Below, one piece after another: positions 8,952-18,253 of a stretch of 52,557 bases of DNA (the first letter of the stretch is position 1; each line of letters opens with the position of its first letter). The stretch spans positions 1 through 52,557 of the forward strand of contig JAPLMA010000109.1 in assembly GCA_026387255.1 (NCBI GenBank), in the 5' to 3' direction. The notes below the pieces were generated by a model, which did not search any database, was not told the origin of the DNA, and saw only the letters and a list, made by a program, of their open reading frames with translations. The translations under genes were made by a program, and so were the position numbers. Origin of the DNA: Candidatus Omnitrophota bacterium (GTDB lineage: Bacteria; Omnitrophota; Gorgyraeia; Gygaellales; Profunditerraquicolaceae).

Positions 8952-9416
8952 TTATATTACTAATTGTGCCTTATTTATTTTTACCAGCGGAATCTTTAAA
9001 ATCTCACCACGCACCTGCAGATACACAGTAGCTTCATCCGCCTTGCTAATTATCCCTTGCCACTGGCATTTGCCGCTCACTAAATCATTAAGGAAAAATA
9101 CCGCTTCTTTATTTAGAGAACGTAAAAAATCACTTTGCCGCTTAAGCAACCGATCAAGCCCCGGAGAAGAAACTTCTAGTATATAACGCGATGCGATAAT
9201 ATTTTTTTCATCTAGCGCCTGACTTATCTGCCGGCTAAGCTGCGCGCATTCATCTAAATTTATCCCGCCGCCTAAACGATCCGCGAAAATGCATAAAAAA
9301 ATATGCGCCCTTTCCTGGCGATAAATTACATCTACCAATTCGAAACCTTGGGCAACAAATTTCTGCTCAAACAATAATTCTAATTCCTGCTTTATGCTTT
9401 CCCTATCCATATCCAT
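8952..9416 (-). CDS. rimP: Ribosome maturation factor RimP
   Basis: RimP assists 30S subunit maturation. I chose the ATG at 9416 (154 residues, MDMDRESIKQ) because it lies 7 nt after the proS stop and gives the family length; the in-frame ATG at 9455 would overlap proS. The second ATG at 9410 is also possible. The family segment YILEVSSPGLDRLL is clear, followed by a small C-terminal SH3-like barrel. The gene keeps the conserved rimP-nusA-infB order. Confidence 0.92.
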   Translation of the reverse strand: MDMDRESIKQELELLFEQKFVAQGFELVDVIYRQERAHIFLCIFADRLGGGINLDECAQLSRQISQALDEKNIIASRYILEVSSPGLDRLLKRQSDFLRSLNKEAVFFLNDLVSGKCQWQGIISKADEATVYLQVRGEILKIPLVKINKAQLVI

Positions 9417-9423
9417 AACTTTT

Positions 9424-10671
9424 CTAAATAACAATAAGTCTAGAGATCTCTTCAACTGCCTGTGACCGGGGTTTGATTATCTTTTGTTTAGTCGAGCGCA
9501 CCTTGATCTCAATGGTCTGTTCAACAAGCGAATTGCGGCCAATAACCACTTGTAGAGGAATACCTAAAAGATCCGCGTCCTTAAACTTCACACCCGCGCG
9601 CTCATCGCGATCATCCAAAAGCACCTGGTATCCTAAACCCGCCAACTGATCATGTAATGTGATTGCCTCCTGCATAATTTGGCTATTCGTCACATCCAGA
9701 GGCAAAACTAAAATCTGATAAGGAGCGACCTCCTGAGGCCAAATAATTCCTTCCGCGTCATTATTCTGCTCAATGATTGAGGAAACCAAACGCGATACGC
9801 CAATCCCATAGCAACCCATAATTATTGGTTTGAGTTCTCCTTTAGCATCCGCGAAATTTGCACCTAAGGCCTGGCTATATTTTATCCCTAATTTAAATAT
9901 ATGGCCGACCTCAATAGTATTAACCTTATCCATCTGAAAGTTACATTTAGAACATAACAAACTATCAGTATTGAAAGCTTTAACCTGGTTACATTTCTTA
10001 CATACCAAAACTAGATCTTCTCCCTGCGCAGCCGGCACCATAAATTCATGAGACTCTTTACCTCCCATAACCCCAGAATCTGCTTGTGTGATTAAAACAG
10101 TCAGCCCGCAACGCTTAAATATTCTTTTATAAGCCTCATACATTAATTGGTAATTTTTATCTAATCCCACTTGGTCCTGATCAAAACTATAGGCGTCTTT
10201 CATGATGAATTCACATGCGCGAATTAAGCCATTGCGCGGCCTTATTTCATCGCGAAATTTAGTTTGTATCTGATAGAGCACTCTGGGTAATTGCCTATAG
10301 CTAGAAATTTCACCTTTAACCAAATCCGTAATTACCTCTTCATGAGTGGGGCCTAAAACAACATTTCTTCCGCGACGGTCAATAAATTTAAACATTACCT
10401 CACCAATATCCTTATCCCGGCCGGTTTTCTGCCAAAGCTCTAAGGGCTGCAAAGCAGGCAAAAGCAACTCGCTAGCGCCACAAACCTGCATCTCTTGACG
10501 GATTATTTTCTGGATATTCTCTAAAACTCTCAGGCCTAAAGGCAGATAAGAATACGCTCCGGCCATAAGCATACGCGCCAAGCCCGCACGCAACAGTAAT
10601 TTATGGCTTAAAGATTCTGCTTCCTGCGGCGTTTCTTTAAGTGTGGGAATAAATGCCTTGCTCCAATACAT
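9424..10671 (-). CDS. proS: Prolyl-tRNA synthetase, short form without the INS editing domain
   Basis: This class II synthetase charges tRNA-Pro. At 415 residues it is about 150 shorter than the usual bacterial enzyme. Motif 2 (TKFRDEIRPRNGLIRACEF), MKDAYSF, IEVGHIFKLG and MGCYGIGVSRL are intact, and the C-terminal anticodon-binding domain follows. The editing insertion (INS) that should lie between GGKESHEF and EVGHIF is replaced by about 40 residues with CKKC and CSKC, probably a small zinc ribbon. Editing of mischarged Ala-tRNA-Pro would then need a separate protein, which I do not see here. An AAGGA SD lies ahead of the ATG. Confidence 0.95.
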   Translation of the reverse strand: MYWSKAFIPTLKETPQEAESLSHKLLLRAGLARMLMAGAYSYLPLGLRVLENIQKIIRQEMQVCGASELLLPALQPLELWQKTGRDKDIGEVMFKFIDRRGRNVVLGPTHEEVITDLVKGEISSYRQLPRVLYQIQTKFRDEIRPRNGLIRACEFIMKDAYSFDQDQVGLDKNYQLMYEAYKRIFKRCGLTVLITQADSGVMGGKESHEFMVPAAQGEDLVLVCKKCNQVKAFNTDSLLCSKCNFQMDKVNTIEVGHIFKLGIKYSQALGANFADAKGELKPIIMGCYGIGVSRLVSSIIEQNNDAEGIIWPQEVAPYQILVLPLDVTNSQIMQEAITLHDQLAGLGYQVLLDDRDERAGVKFKDADLLGIPLQVVIGRNSLVEQTIEIKVRSTKQKIIKPRSQAVEEISRLIVI

Positions 10672-10728
10672 ATTAATCCTTATTAAATATTTCTTTTGAT
10701 AAATTCACGCTACTTTTAGGGACTTTAA

Positions 10729-11796
10729 TCATTTAATTTTCTCTATCTCTCTTAAGAGTACTTTTACGCAATCCTTAAAAGGAATTTTTCTCACCATTTT
10801 ACCCTGGTTAAAAAATAACCCAGCGGATTTTCCAAAAGCAATACCCATATCTGCCTCTTTTGCTTCTCCCGGGCCGTTAACCACGCAACCCATCACTGCT
10901 ACTTTTAAAGGCCCAGCTGTCTTTAAACTTAAAGTAGAATTTATCTTCTGCTCAAGCTCCTTAACCACACTCACCAAATTTACTTCACAGCGGCCGCAAG
11001 TAGGACAGCTTATAATTTGAATATTGTTATTTATCAAGCCCAAAGACTCCAAAATACACTTTGCTGCCCTGACCTCTTCTAGCGGATCATCCGTAAGCGA
11101 CACCCTTATTGTATCACCAACGCCCTCAGATAGCAAAACCCCTAAAGCAATGCTGGATTTTATTATCCCCTTATACACAGATCCGGCAGCAGTAACCCCA
11201 AGGTGCAAAGGATAATTACAAACTCGCGATATCTTACGATAAGCGGCTATAGTGTCCAAAGCATTTGAAGCTTTAAGCGAAATTACTATATTGTCAAATT
11301 TAAGTTTTTCTATCTTTCTGATATAACCTAAACAGGAACGCACTAACCTCTCTGGCATCCGCGTGCGTTTTGCACCATGTTCTTTAACTGAACCAGAATT
11401 AAGCCCAATACGTAATGGTACGCCGGCATACTTTAAAGCAGAAATTACCTCTTTAATCTGGCTATCCTTATCAATATTTCCTGGATTAAGCCGAATCTTA
11501 TCCGCTCCATTCTCAACAGCAGCAATAGCTAACCGCCAATCAAAATGTATATCCGCGACCAACGGTAAATTTGTGTTTTTCTTAATCTCTTTTAACGCCC
11601 GAGCATCAGTAAAATCCTTGATTGCTAAACGTACGATCAAACATCCCGCATCTTCTAACTGGTTAATCTGCTTAACTGTTTTAGAGACATCAGCAGTCTT
11701 AGTTTTAGTCATTGATTGAATGGCGATAGGATTGAGGCCACCAATCCTTACCTTACCAATCTTAATAACCTTACTTTTTCTACGCTGAATCTCCAT
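10729..11796 (-). CDS. ispG: 4-hydroxy-3-methylbut-2-en-1-yl diphosphate synthase IspG
   Basis: IspG (GcpE) is an iron-sulfur enzyme that converts MEcPP to HMBPP in the non-mevalonate isoprenoid pathway. The 355-residue protein opens with PIAIQSMTKTKTAD. It carries the [4Fe-4S] cysteines in SCPTCGRCEV and VMGCVVNGPGEA. It has the short bacterial form without the plant-type insert. It sits 1 nt after rseP, with dxr two genes upstream, so two pathway steps share the transcript. A 57-nt AT-rich gap separates it from proS. Confidence 0.96.
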   Translation of the reverse strand: MEIQRRKSKVIKIGKVRIGGLNPIAIQSMTKTKTADVSKTVKQINQLEDAGCLIVRLAIKDFTDARALKEIKKNTNLPLVADIHFDWRLAIAAVENGADKIRLNPGNIDKDSQIKEVISALKYAGVPLRIGLNSGSVKEHGAKRTRMPERLVRSCLGYIRKIEKLKFDNIVISLKASNALDTIAAYRKISRVCNYPLHLGVTAAGSVYKGIIKSSIALGVLLSEGVGDTIRVSLTDDPLEEVRAAKCILESLGLINNNIQIISCPTCGRCEVNLVSVVKELEQKINSTLSLKTAGPLKVAVMGCVVNGPGEAKEADMGIAFGKSAGLFFNQGKMVRKIPFKDCVKVLLREIEKIK

Positions 11797-11797
11797 A

Positions 11798-12880
11798 TTA
11801 TTTTCCTACCCACTTACTTATTTTCTCTCCATAAAGCCTCAATATATCATTATAAGTAACGAATAAAGCAAGCATAATCATCAAACTCACTCCGATGTTA
11901 TTAACTATCTGTTCTGCCTTTATACCCAATGTTTTTTTTCTAAACTTCTCTAACCCCAATAAGAATATATGCCCTCCGTCTAGAATAGGCAAAGGAAGCA
12001 GATTAAATACCGCCAGACTTACACTTAAAACTGCCACCAGATGCATCACCGCGATTAATCCTAATTTTGCGGCTTTGGAGGTAATAAAAAATATACCTAA
12101 AGGCCCGGCCATAGAATCACGCATAGACATTTTTCCAGTTACCAGGCGCCATATTCCTTTATAAGTCATCACGGTTAAATCAAACGTTTTCTTTAATCCC
12201 AGATACGCGGATTCAATCAGCCCATGCCTTACCTCCAGGACTTCATCAAAAGGAGTAATACCGATTATACCCAAAGATTTCTTTTCTCCTAACTGATTAT
12301 CAAGAACCTTGCTCTTAATCGCTACATTGAATTTCAACTTTTGCGCATTACGGATTAATAAGAGCTCAATTGAGTCAGAAGCTTTATTCTTTTGAATCTG
12401 ATTCTGTAAATCCTCCCAAGAATCAACATTTTGGCCATTGATCGCTATAATTTTATCCGCTACCTGCAGGCCGGCATCTTTAGCACCATATCCATCAATT
12501 AAACCGCCAACCTTAGTGGTCAATGTAGGATACCCCGCAAACAAAATAAACCAAAAGAATAAAAACCCTAAGATATAATTTAAAAGCGGCCCACAAAAAA
12601 TAATCTGAAACCTTTTACCGGGTGATTTTGAAAAATACTCATCAGCCTTGCCTTTACATTCTGCAAGATTATCTCCAGACATCTTCACATAGCCACCCAA
12701 AGGAATAAGACTTAAAGAATATTTCGTATCTCCAATTATCTTAATAAACAACTGCGGGCCAAAACCTAAAGAAAATTCTTCTACGCGTACCCCTGCTCGA
12801 CGTGCAGCGATAAAATGCCCAAACTCATGGACAATAATAAGTAAGCTTAAAATTAATATAAAAACCAAAGTTGCAATCAT
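11798..12880 (-). CDS. rseP: Site-2 membrane zinc protease RseP
   Basis: This is an intramembrane metalloprotease of the RseP/YaeL family, which cleaves anti-sigma factors and remnant signal peptides. The 360-residue sequence has the HEFGHF zinc motif in the first membrane segment and one PDZ domain around residues 115-185 (GGLIDGYGAKDAGLQVADKI). The second catalytic motif NLLPLPILDGGH is near residue 290, and membrane segments lie near both ends. E. coli RseP has two PDZ domains; only one is apparent here. It is contiguous with dxr, the usual arrangement. Confidence 0.94.
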   Translation of the reverse strand: MIATLVFILILSLLIIVHEFGHFIAARRAGVRVEEFSLGFGPQLFIKIIGDTKYSLSLIPLGGYVKMSGDNLAECKGKADEYFSKSPGKRFQIIFCGPLLNYILGFLFFWFILFAGYPTLTTKVGGLIDGYGAKDAGLQVADKIIAINGQNVDSWEDLQNQIQKNKASDSIELLLIRNAQKLKFNVAIKSKVLDNQLGEKKSLGIIGITPFDEVLEVRHGLIESAYLGLKKTFDLTVMTYKGIWRLVTGKMSMRDSMAGPLGIFFITSKAAKLGLIAVMHLVAVLSVSLAVFNLLPLPILDGGHIFLLGLEKFRKKTLGIKAEQIVNNIGVSLMIMLALFVTYNDILRLYGEKISKWVGK

Positions 12881-14035
12881 TTAACCTAACCTCCCCACTA
12901 CATTATAAGCCTCTTGCCTTGCCCAAGCATCTGCCTGCATGATATCGCTAAGCGAAGGATTGGCTAAATTACGATGTTTACACATCACTTTTTCAACCAC
13001 TTTAGGTATAGTCATAAATTTTATGCTTCCTTTTAGGAATTTCTCCACGCTCACCTCATTAGCCGCATTTAAAACAGCCGGCAGACAACCCAATTGCCTA
13101 GCTGCTTGATAAGCCAACCCCAAACAAGGGAATTTGTTATAATTTGGTTTGGCAAAATGCAACTGTTTGAGAGAATAAAAATCTATTCTCGGAAGTTGAT
13201 TGGCCAATCTTTTAGGATAAGCCAAAGCATACTGAATTGGTATGCGCATATCAGTTGCAGAGAGTTGCGCCATTACCACTCCATCAACAAACTCAATCAT
13301 CGAATGAATTAAGGCTTCTGGATGTATAAGTACCTTAATCTTATTTACCTCTACGTTAAACAAAAACATCGCCTCTAAAATCTCTAACCCTTTATTCATC
13401 AAGGTCGCTGAATCTACCGTGATCTTTTTCCCCATTTTCCAGCGCGGATGATGCAACACATTATTTATAGTAACAGAATTCAGTTTTCTTTTAGAAACAT
13501 TCCTAAACGGGCCACCCGAAGCAGTTAGATAAATCGAGCGAATACTTGCCTGATCCTGACCTAATAAAGCCTGCCAAATTGCTGACTGCTCGCTATCAAT
13601 CGGCAAAATATTTACCTTATGCTTAAGCGCCAAACGCATAATAATTTGCCCAGCCATAACTAAAGCTTCTTTATTCGCTAAAGCAATATCTTTGCCGCTT
13701 TTAATCGCACTAATTAATGGCCCTAAGGCTGCCGCCCCACTAACCGCGAACACCACCTGGTCTATACTCTTATCCTTTACCAGCTCTTCTAAACCAATCT
13801 CTCCACAATATATCTTAACCGAAGAAGGTATTTTTTTTGCCAGCAATCTAGCTTTACACTCATCCCTGACACAGACGTTTTGCGGCTTAAACTCTTTTAT
13901 CTGTTTATACAAACTATCAATATCAGAGTTAACCGCTAACGCCACTACCTGAAAACTACCCGGAAATCTACGCACTACATCCAGCGTACTGGCTCCGATT
14001 GAACCGCTTGAACCCAAAACAGCGATATTTTTCAT
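12881..14035 (-). CDS. dxr: 1-deoxy-D-xylulose 5-phosphate reductoisomerase
   Basis: Dxr converts DXP to MEP with NADPH, the first committed step of the MEP isoprenoid pathway. The 384-residue protein has the NADPH-binding GSSGSIGASTLDVV, the metal-binding PIDSEQSAIWQ and the flexible-loop region KITVDSATLMNKGLE. The C-terminal helical domain is present. Its start overlaps the cdsA stop by 4 nt and its stop abuts rseP, so it is tightly coupled within uppS-cdsA-dxr-rseP. Confidence 0.97.
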   Translation of the reverse strand: MKNIAVLGSSGSIGASTLDVVRRFPGSFQVVALAVNSDIDSLYKQIKEFKPQNVCVRDECKARLLAKKIPSSVKIYCGEIGLEELVKDKSIDQVVFAVSGAAALGPLISAIKSGKDIALANKEALVMAGQIIMRLALKHKVNILPIDSEQSAIWQALLGQDQASIRSIYLTASGGPFRNVSKRKLNSVTINNVLHHPRWKMGKKITVDSATLMNKGLEILEAMFLFNVEVNKIKVLIHPEALIHSMIEFVDGVVMAQLSATDMRIPIQYALAYPKRLANQLPRIDFYSLKQLHFAKPNYNKFPCLGLAYQAARQLGCLPAVLNAANEVSVEKFLKGSIKFMTIPKVVEKVMCKHRNLANPSLSDIMQADAWARQEAYNVVGRLG

Positions 14036-14826
14036 TTTGTAATTGCGCTAAGATAAAAATAAAAAACCGGAGCGGCAAATAACAAACTATCAATTTCATC
14101 AAGCACTCCGCCCATCCCCGGGAATAAATTACTTGAATCCTTAACCTGACAATCACGCTTTAAAAGCGATTCAGAAAGATCCCCCAATTGCCCCAAAACA
14201 CCTAAACCCAAACCGATTAAGATAAGCTGCACATAATTAAAACCTAAAAAAATATTGCACGCCAACGCGCCGATTATACTAAAAATTAAACCTCCCAAAG
14301 ATCCTTCAATAGTTTTATTCGGGCTAATCCTCGGTATCAAAAGATGCTTACCAAAATTACTTCCCACTAAATAAGCGCCAATATCACCTAACTTAGTAAT
14401 GATTAACAACGCCGCTAAAAATGCTAAACCTGAGTCCAAATACCTAATTTTAATTAAAAAACTAAAGAACCAAGAAACATAAAGTATACCAAAAAGCGTA
14501 GTAGAAATATCTACAATTACACCAGAGCTATTTCTACGCTTAAACTGCATCAGGATAAGAAATAACAAAGCCAAAACGATAAATAAAAGCTCCCAACTTT
14601 TAGTCGGCTCGAATCTAAACACTATAGAAAGCGGAATAATTGTACCTATACCAATCCCGAAATATTTGTAAATATTTATTCCTTTTTTCTCGAGCATTAC
14701 AAAATATTCATAAAGGCCGCCAATAATAAATATAACTACCCCCAAACCGCAAAGAAACCTGGAAAAGATAATCGCGACTATAATCGCGATAAGAATTACT
14801 GCACTAATTAACCTCTTGGTCAGCAT
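14032..14826 (-). CDS. cdsA: Phosphatidate cytidylyltransferase CdsA
   Basis: CdsA makes CDP-diacylglycerol from phosphatidic acid and CTP in the inner membrane. I chose ATG 14826 (264 residues, MLTKRLISAVILIA) because GGAGG lies 6 nt upstream, rather than the more upstream in-frame ATG at 14865. There are about eight hydrophobic segments. The family signature is near the C-terminus: KLGDIGAYLVGSNFGKH, ISPNKTIEGSLGG and GDLSESLLKRDCQVKDSSN. The start overlaps the end of uppS by 23 nt. Confidence 0.95.
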   Translation of the reverse strand: MLTKRLISAVILIAIIVAIIFSRFLCGLGVVIFIIGGLYEYFVMLEKKGINIYKYFGIGIGTIIPLSIVFRFEPTKSWELLFIVLALLFLILMQFKRRNSSGVIVDISTTLFGILYVSWFFSFLIKIRYLDSGLAFLAALLIITKLGDIGAYLVGSNFGKHLLIPRISPNKTIEGSLGGLIFSIIGALACNIFLGFNYVQLILIGLGLGVLGQLGDLSESLLKRDCQVKDSSNLFPGMGGVLDEIDSLLFAAPVFYFYLSAITK

Positions 14827-15529
14827 CAATTCCTCCAAATCTTCTTTCTCTTGTTTTAAAATCACGGATTGCTTCTTTTAAATCATTGATTGTAAAATCC
14901 GGCCAATATTTGTTAAAAAAATATAACTCCGCGTAAGAAAGCTGCCAAAGCATAAAATTACTAATCCGCATCTCCCCGCTCGTGCGAATTAATAAATCCG
15001 GATCGGGCAAATCAGCGGTATAAAGATAACGTGAAAATATTTCAGGAGTAAGCTGCTTTAATAAAGCGTCATCCTTAAGCGCATAAGTTGTAAACCGTTT
15101 AACCGCGTCCACAATCTCCTGCCGGCTGCCATAATTTAAAGCCAGAACAACAATTAAGCCGGTATTATCTTTTGTCCGACTTTCAGCTTTTTGGATCTTT
15201 TGCTGAATAAACTTAGGCAATGGATTACCTTGGCCAATGACTCGAAAACGCATATTGTTACGCTCTAGTTCTTTAATTTGGCCATCTAAGAATTTATCAA
15301 GATAACGCATAAGCGCATCTATTTCTTTTTTTGGCCGATCCCAATTTTCAGTAGAAAAAGCAAAAAAAGTAACTATCTCTACTCCAAGTTCACTTGCGCC
15401 GCGAACAATCTCCTTCAACCGCTGCACGCCCCGGCGATGTCCGGCAGTTCGCGCGAGACCTCTTTCCTTGGCCCAACGGCCATTACCATCCATAATAAAA
15501 GCTATGTGCTTAGGGATTTTATCCTGCAT
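14804..15529 (-). CDS. uppS: Undecaprenyl diphosphate synthase (isoprenyl transferase)
   Basis: UppS builds the C55 lipid carrier for peptidoglycan and LPS glycans by cis-condensing isopentenyl units. The 241-residue protein has the active-site HIAFIMDGNGRWAK and the AGHRRG and FFAFSTENW segments. The C-terminal LLIRTSGEMRISNFMLWQ is also present. It is placed one nucleotide after the GH57 gene and upstream of cdsA, dxr and rseP, the standard order. Confidence 0.97.
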   Translation of the reverse strand: MQDKIPKHIAFIMDGNGRWAKERGLARTAGHRRGVQRLKEIVRGASELGVEIVTFFAFSTENWDRPKKEIDALMRYLDKFLDGQIKELERNNMRFRVIGQGNPLPKFIQQKIQKAESRTKDNTGLIVVLALNYGSRQEIVDAVKRFTTYALKDDALLKQLTPEIFSRYLYTADLPDPDLLIRTSGEMRISNFMLWQLSYAELYFFNKYWPDFTINDLKEAIRDFKTRERRFGGIDADQEVN

Positions 15530-15530
15530 A

Positions 15531-17111
15531 CTACTGATGAACCTGGTAATCTATGTCCGGAAAGAGATTGTCTTTAGATTCAACATCCGCAAGCCAATTT
15601 TCGTCAATCTGATTAGACTTAACATCTTCATAAATCCGGTTGAACCTTAAAAGATGGTCTTTAGTGCGGCCGACCGCATAACTGGTATGTGTACCGGTGC
15701 CTAAAATAAATGCCCAATCCGAACTCTGTGCCAGGAGCAATTCACGCAAAGCCTGATTCAAGGCCCGACGCTCTAAACCCTGGGCGCCGGGATTATTCCT
15801 GACCAATTCACTCATCCGCTCTGAAGCTACATGCAAGTGACGGTAAATCCAATCATTGGTTCCTTGCAACCACATTTCCGAATACCCTTTATAACCCCAA
15901 CTAGAGAAAGACGGAGTAACTACCTGATTACGCGGATTCTGATCTAAATATTCGCTCGGAGTGATCAAGCTAATTTCATTCTGGTCGCAAGCAATTTTAC
16001 GAAATAAGAAATCCAACCACATCGGGCCCTCATACCACCAATGCCCAAAAAGCTCAGCATCATAAGGCGAAACAAGAATCGGGGGCTTACCCATCAGGTC
16101 GTTGAGATAACCTGCTTGTTTCTGACGATTAAACATAAAATTACCCGCATGCTCTGCTGAGCGATCCTTTGCCCACTGCGCGACGTAAGGCGACTTATGA
16201 TTGCTGTTACCTGTAATCCGGTAATATTTGATTCCCGTATTAATGCGTACTCCATCCGGATGAATATAAGGCTTGATATAATCAAACTCCAGATCAAAAC
16301 CTACATCCCGGTAAAATTCTCGATAGTTATAATCGCCAGGATAACCTTCGATAGAACTCCAGACCTGCTTTGAAGATTCCAGATCCCTGCCAAAAGCGGC
16401 TACTCCGGTCCCCTTACAATAAACCGGAGCAAACACCCCATATTTAGGGCGCGGAGTTCCATGTAATATTCCATGCGCGTCCGTAAAAAAATAACGTAGC
16501 CCTGCTTCTTTGAATATTTCATCGTGTCCCGGACAAAAACCACACTCCGGCAACCAAATACCCCGGGGCCTTCTGCCAAAGGTGCCTTCATAATGATCCG
16601 CAGCCACCTTTACCTGAGCGCGCACCGAATCACGACAAACATCCATCAACGGAAAAAATCCATGGGTAGCCCCACAGGTAATTATCTCTAACTTTCCTAA
16701 ATCTTGAAATTTTTTAAAAGCCGACACCAAATTAAAGTTATATTTCTGGAAAATATCCCGGGCATGTGAAAATCTATCAAAATACATTTCTGACAGATTT
16801 TTAAAATCCGGTTGCCATTTTGTTCTCTCAATCTCTTTTTGACTCAATTCAATAAGCTTATTAATATGCTTTAAATAACGCTGCTGCAACAAGGGGTCAG
16901 CCAGCATTGAAATAAGTGTAGGGCTTAAGGTCATCGTAATTCTGAAATCTATACCATCATTTACTAAACCCTGAAAAACAGAGATTAGAGGTACATAGGT
17001 TTCGGTAATCGCCTCATAAAGCCAATCCTCCTCTAAAAAATTCTCATGTTCCGGATGGCGCACAAAAGGCAAATGTCCATGCAGAACTAAACAAAGGTAT
17101 CCTTTAGGCAT
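15531..17111 (-). CDS. GH57 family 1,4-alpha-glucan branching enzyme (DUF1957 type)
   Basis: This 526-residue cytoplasmic protein fits the GH57 branching enzymes such as TK1436/TTHA1902. The N-terminal LVLHGHLPFVRHPE and a (beta/alpha)7 barrel are present. The catalytic nucleophile Glu is in WLPECGFCPGHD and the acid Asp in SPYDAELFGHWWYEGP. The C-terminal helical DUF1957 region contains SSWGYKGYSEMWLQG and SSDWAFILGTGTHTSYAVGR. It would introduce alpha-1,6 branches into glycogen-like polymer. An AAGGAG SD precedes the start. It follows a DUF4912 gene, a common pairing, and lies 1 nt upstream of uppS. Confidence 0.88.
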   Translation of the reverse strand: MPKGYLCLVLHGHLPFVRHPEHENFLEEDWLYEAITETYVPLISVFQGLVNDGIDFRITMTLSPTLISMLADPLLQQRYLKHINKLIELSQKEIERTKWQPDFKNLSEMYFDRFSHARDIFQKYNFNLVSAFKKFQDLGKLEIITCGATHGFFPLMDVCRDSVRAQVKVAADHYEGTFGRRPRGIWLPECGFCPGHDEIFKEAGLRYFFTDAHGILHGTPRPKYGVFAPVYCKGTGVAAFGRDLESSKQVWSSIEGYPGDYNYREFYRDVGFDLEFDYIKPYIHPDGVRINTGIKYYRITGNSNHKSPYVAQWAKDRSAEHAGNFMFNRQKQAGYLNDLMGKPPILVSPYDAELFGHWWYEGPMWLDFLFRKIACDQNEISLITPSEYLDQNPRNQVVTPSFSSWGYKGYSEMWLQGTNDWIYRHLHVASERMSELVRNNPGAQGLERRALNQALRELLLAQSSDWAFILGTGTHTSYAVGRTKDHLLRFNRIYEDVKSNQIDENWLADVESKDNLFPDIDYQVHQ

Positions 17112-17177
17112 AAATTTTAACTCCTTAGTTTTGAATCTAGCGAAATCACTGATTAAATTAAAATCCAGATCAAAATA

Positions 17178-18167
17178 TTATTTGGTTTCTCGAGTTACGG
17201 TTGGAGTAATCGTCCGCTCTTCTAATTTATCAGCAGAAGTTGCCTTAACCGGAATTATCTGTTTTCCATCGGGTAAATAATATCGCAAGGTAAAGGTACC
17301 GTCCGGTCTTAATTTAATCGGTACCTTCTGTACGGTTACCTGAGCATCTGCTTGCGTTGCTCCATAAACAATTAATTCACAATCCACTTTCAGCCAAAAA
17401 TTTCTCTCTTTACCCTCTTTCTTTACCGGACTGCTGGATAACCCTGAACTAAACAGCCCCTGCTTTAAGCGTTCCTGCCAGGCACCTCCTACTGGCGAAC
17501 TTTTGCCCAGCCCAAAACCCATGCCATAAAGCCGAGCAAACATCTCCTCAGGGACCATCCACTCTTCATCAGTAACCCAAGAAGGTCCATCTAATGGAGT
17601 CCGCACGAGATTAGAGCGTAAAATAGTAATAAATCTACCATCCGCTAGCATTAATCCTAGATCCACACACCAAGCGCGGCCCGGGCCGGCCGTATCCACA
17701 TACCAGCTATTAGCAAAATCATTAATCTGAATATCAAAAAACCTATTGGCATTAAATCCGTTAAATAAAATATTCGTAACATCATAAACTCTTAAAACTC
17801 TTTTGGCGCGGTAAAAATCATCACCAAATTTACTCTTTAAGCCCCCAATAGTCTGATCCCTTAACTCCCAATAAGTATGCAACCAACGCGGATCACGAAC
17901 CTGTAAAATAATTTTATCCTGATCATAAAAAGAAGGAAGCTCTTGCGGCCAAGCCGCAGGCCTCTGCGGAGCTAAATAGGTATTTTGTGAATGAGAAAAT
18001 TTCGTATTCGCTATGGCTGTTTCATAAAAGCTAGGAATGTCTTTGGACAGCTTCTTATTTAGAACTCTATTTGAAGATGATTTATTTTTTGAACTAAGTT
18101 TAAGTTTAGATTTTGCTTTTGCAATAGCCTTCATTAATACTTCTTTTGATTTTTTCAATATTTTCAT
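17178..18167 (-). CDS. DUF4912 domain protein
   Basis: The function is unknown. The 329-residue protein has a Lys/Ser-rich N-terminal stretch (about 1-45). The DUF4912 region follows from about residue 75, with ILQVRDPRWLHTYWEL and FFDIQINDFANSWYVD. The C-terminus ends in a beta-rich DGTFTLRYYLPDG segment. The beta-sandwich character suggests a carbohydrate or polymer-binding role, which is inference from its regular neighbour, the GH57 branching enzyme. ATG 18167 is chosen; GTG at 18170 one codon earlier is equally well placed behind GGAGG. Confidence 0.8.
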   Translation of the reverse strand: MKILKKSKEVLMKAIAKAKSKLKLSSKNKSSSNRVLNKKLSKDIPSFYETAIANTKFSHSQNTYLAPQRPAAWPQELPSFYDQDKIILQVRDPRWLHTYWELRDQTIGGLKSKFGDDFYRAKRVLRVYDVTNILFNGFNANRFFDIQINDFANSWYVDTAGPGRAWCVDLGLMLADGRFITILRSNLVRTPLDGPSWVTDEEWMVPEEMFARLYGMGFGLGKSSPVGGAWQERLKQGLFSSGLSSSPVKKEGKERNFWLKVDCELIVYGATQADAQVTVQKVPIKLRPDGTFTLRYYLPDGKQIIPVKATSADKLEERTITPTVTRETK

Positions 18168-18188
18168 CACTTTCTGCCTCCCTCCAAT

Positions 18189-18210
18189 AAAAAAAGGGAA
18201 TTCTCTTCCC
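18189..18210 (-). terminator. Weak Rho-independent terminator
   Basis: On the minus strand GGGAA-GAGAA-TTCCC forms a 5-bp stem followed directly by six T residues. It lies 44 nt after the coiled-coil lipoprotein stop and ahead of the DUF4912 SD. The stem is short, so it is likely leaky. A TATAAT (18212-18217) precedes it but has no matching -35 box. Confidence 0.45.
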
Positions 18211-18253
18211 CATTATAAAACTATCAACGCCTTACTTTCTGCCCCTCCTTATT

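Noticed and set aside
18212..18240. TATAAT box upstream of DUF4912 as a promoter
   Set aside because: No acceptable -35 hexamer lies 16-18 nt upstream, and transcription would start in the terminator-like hairpin.
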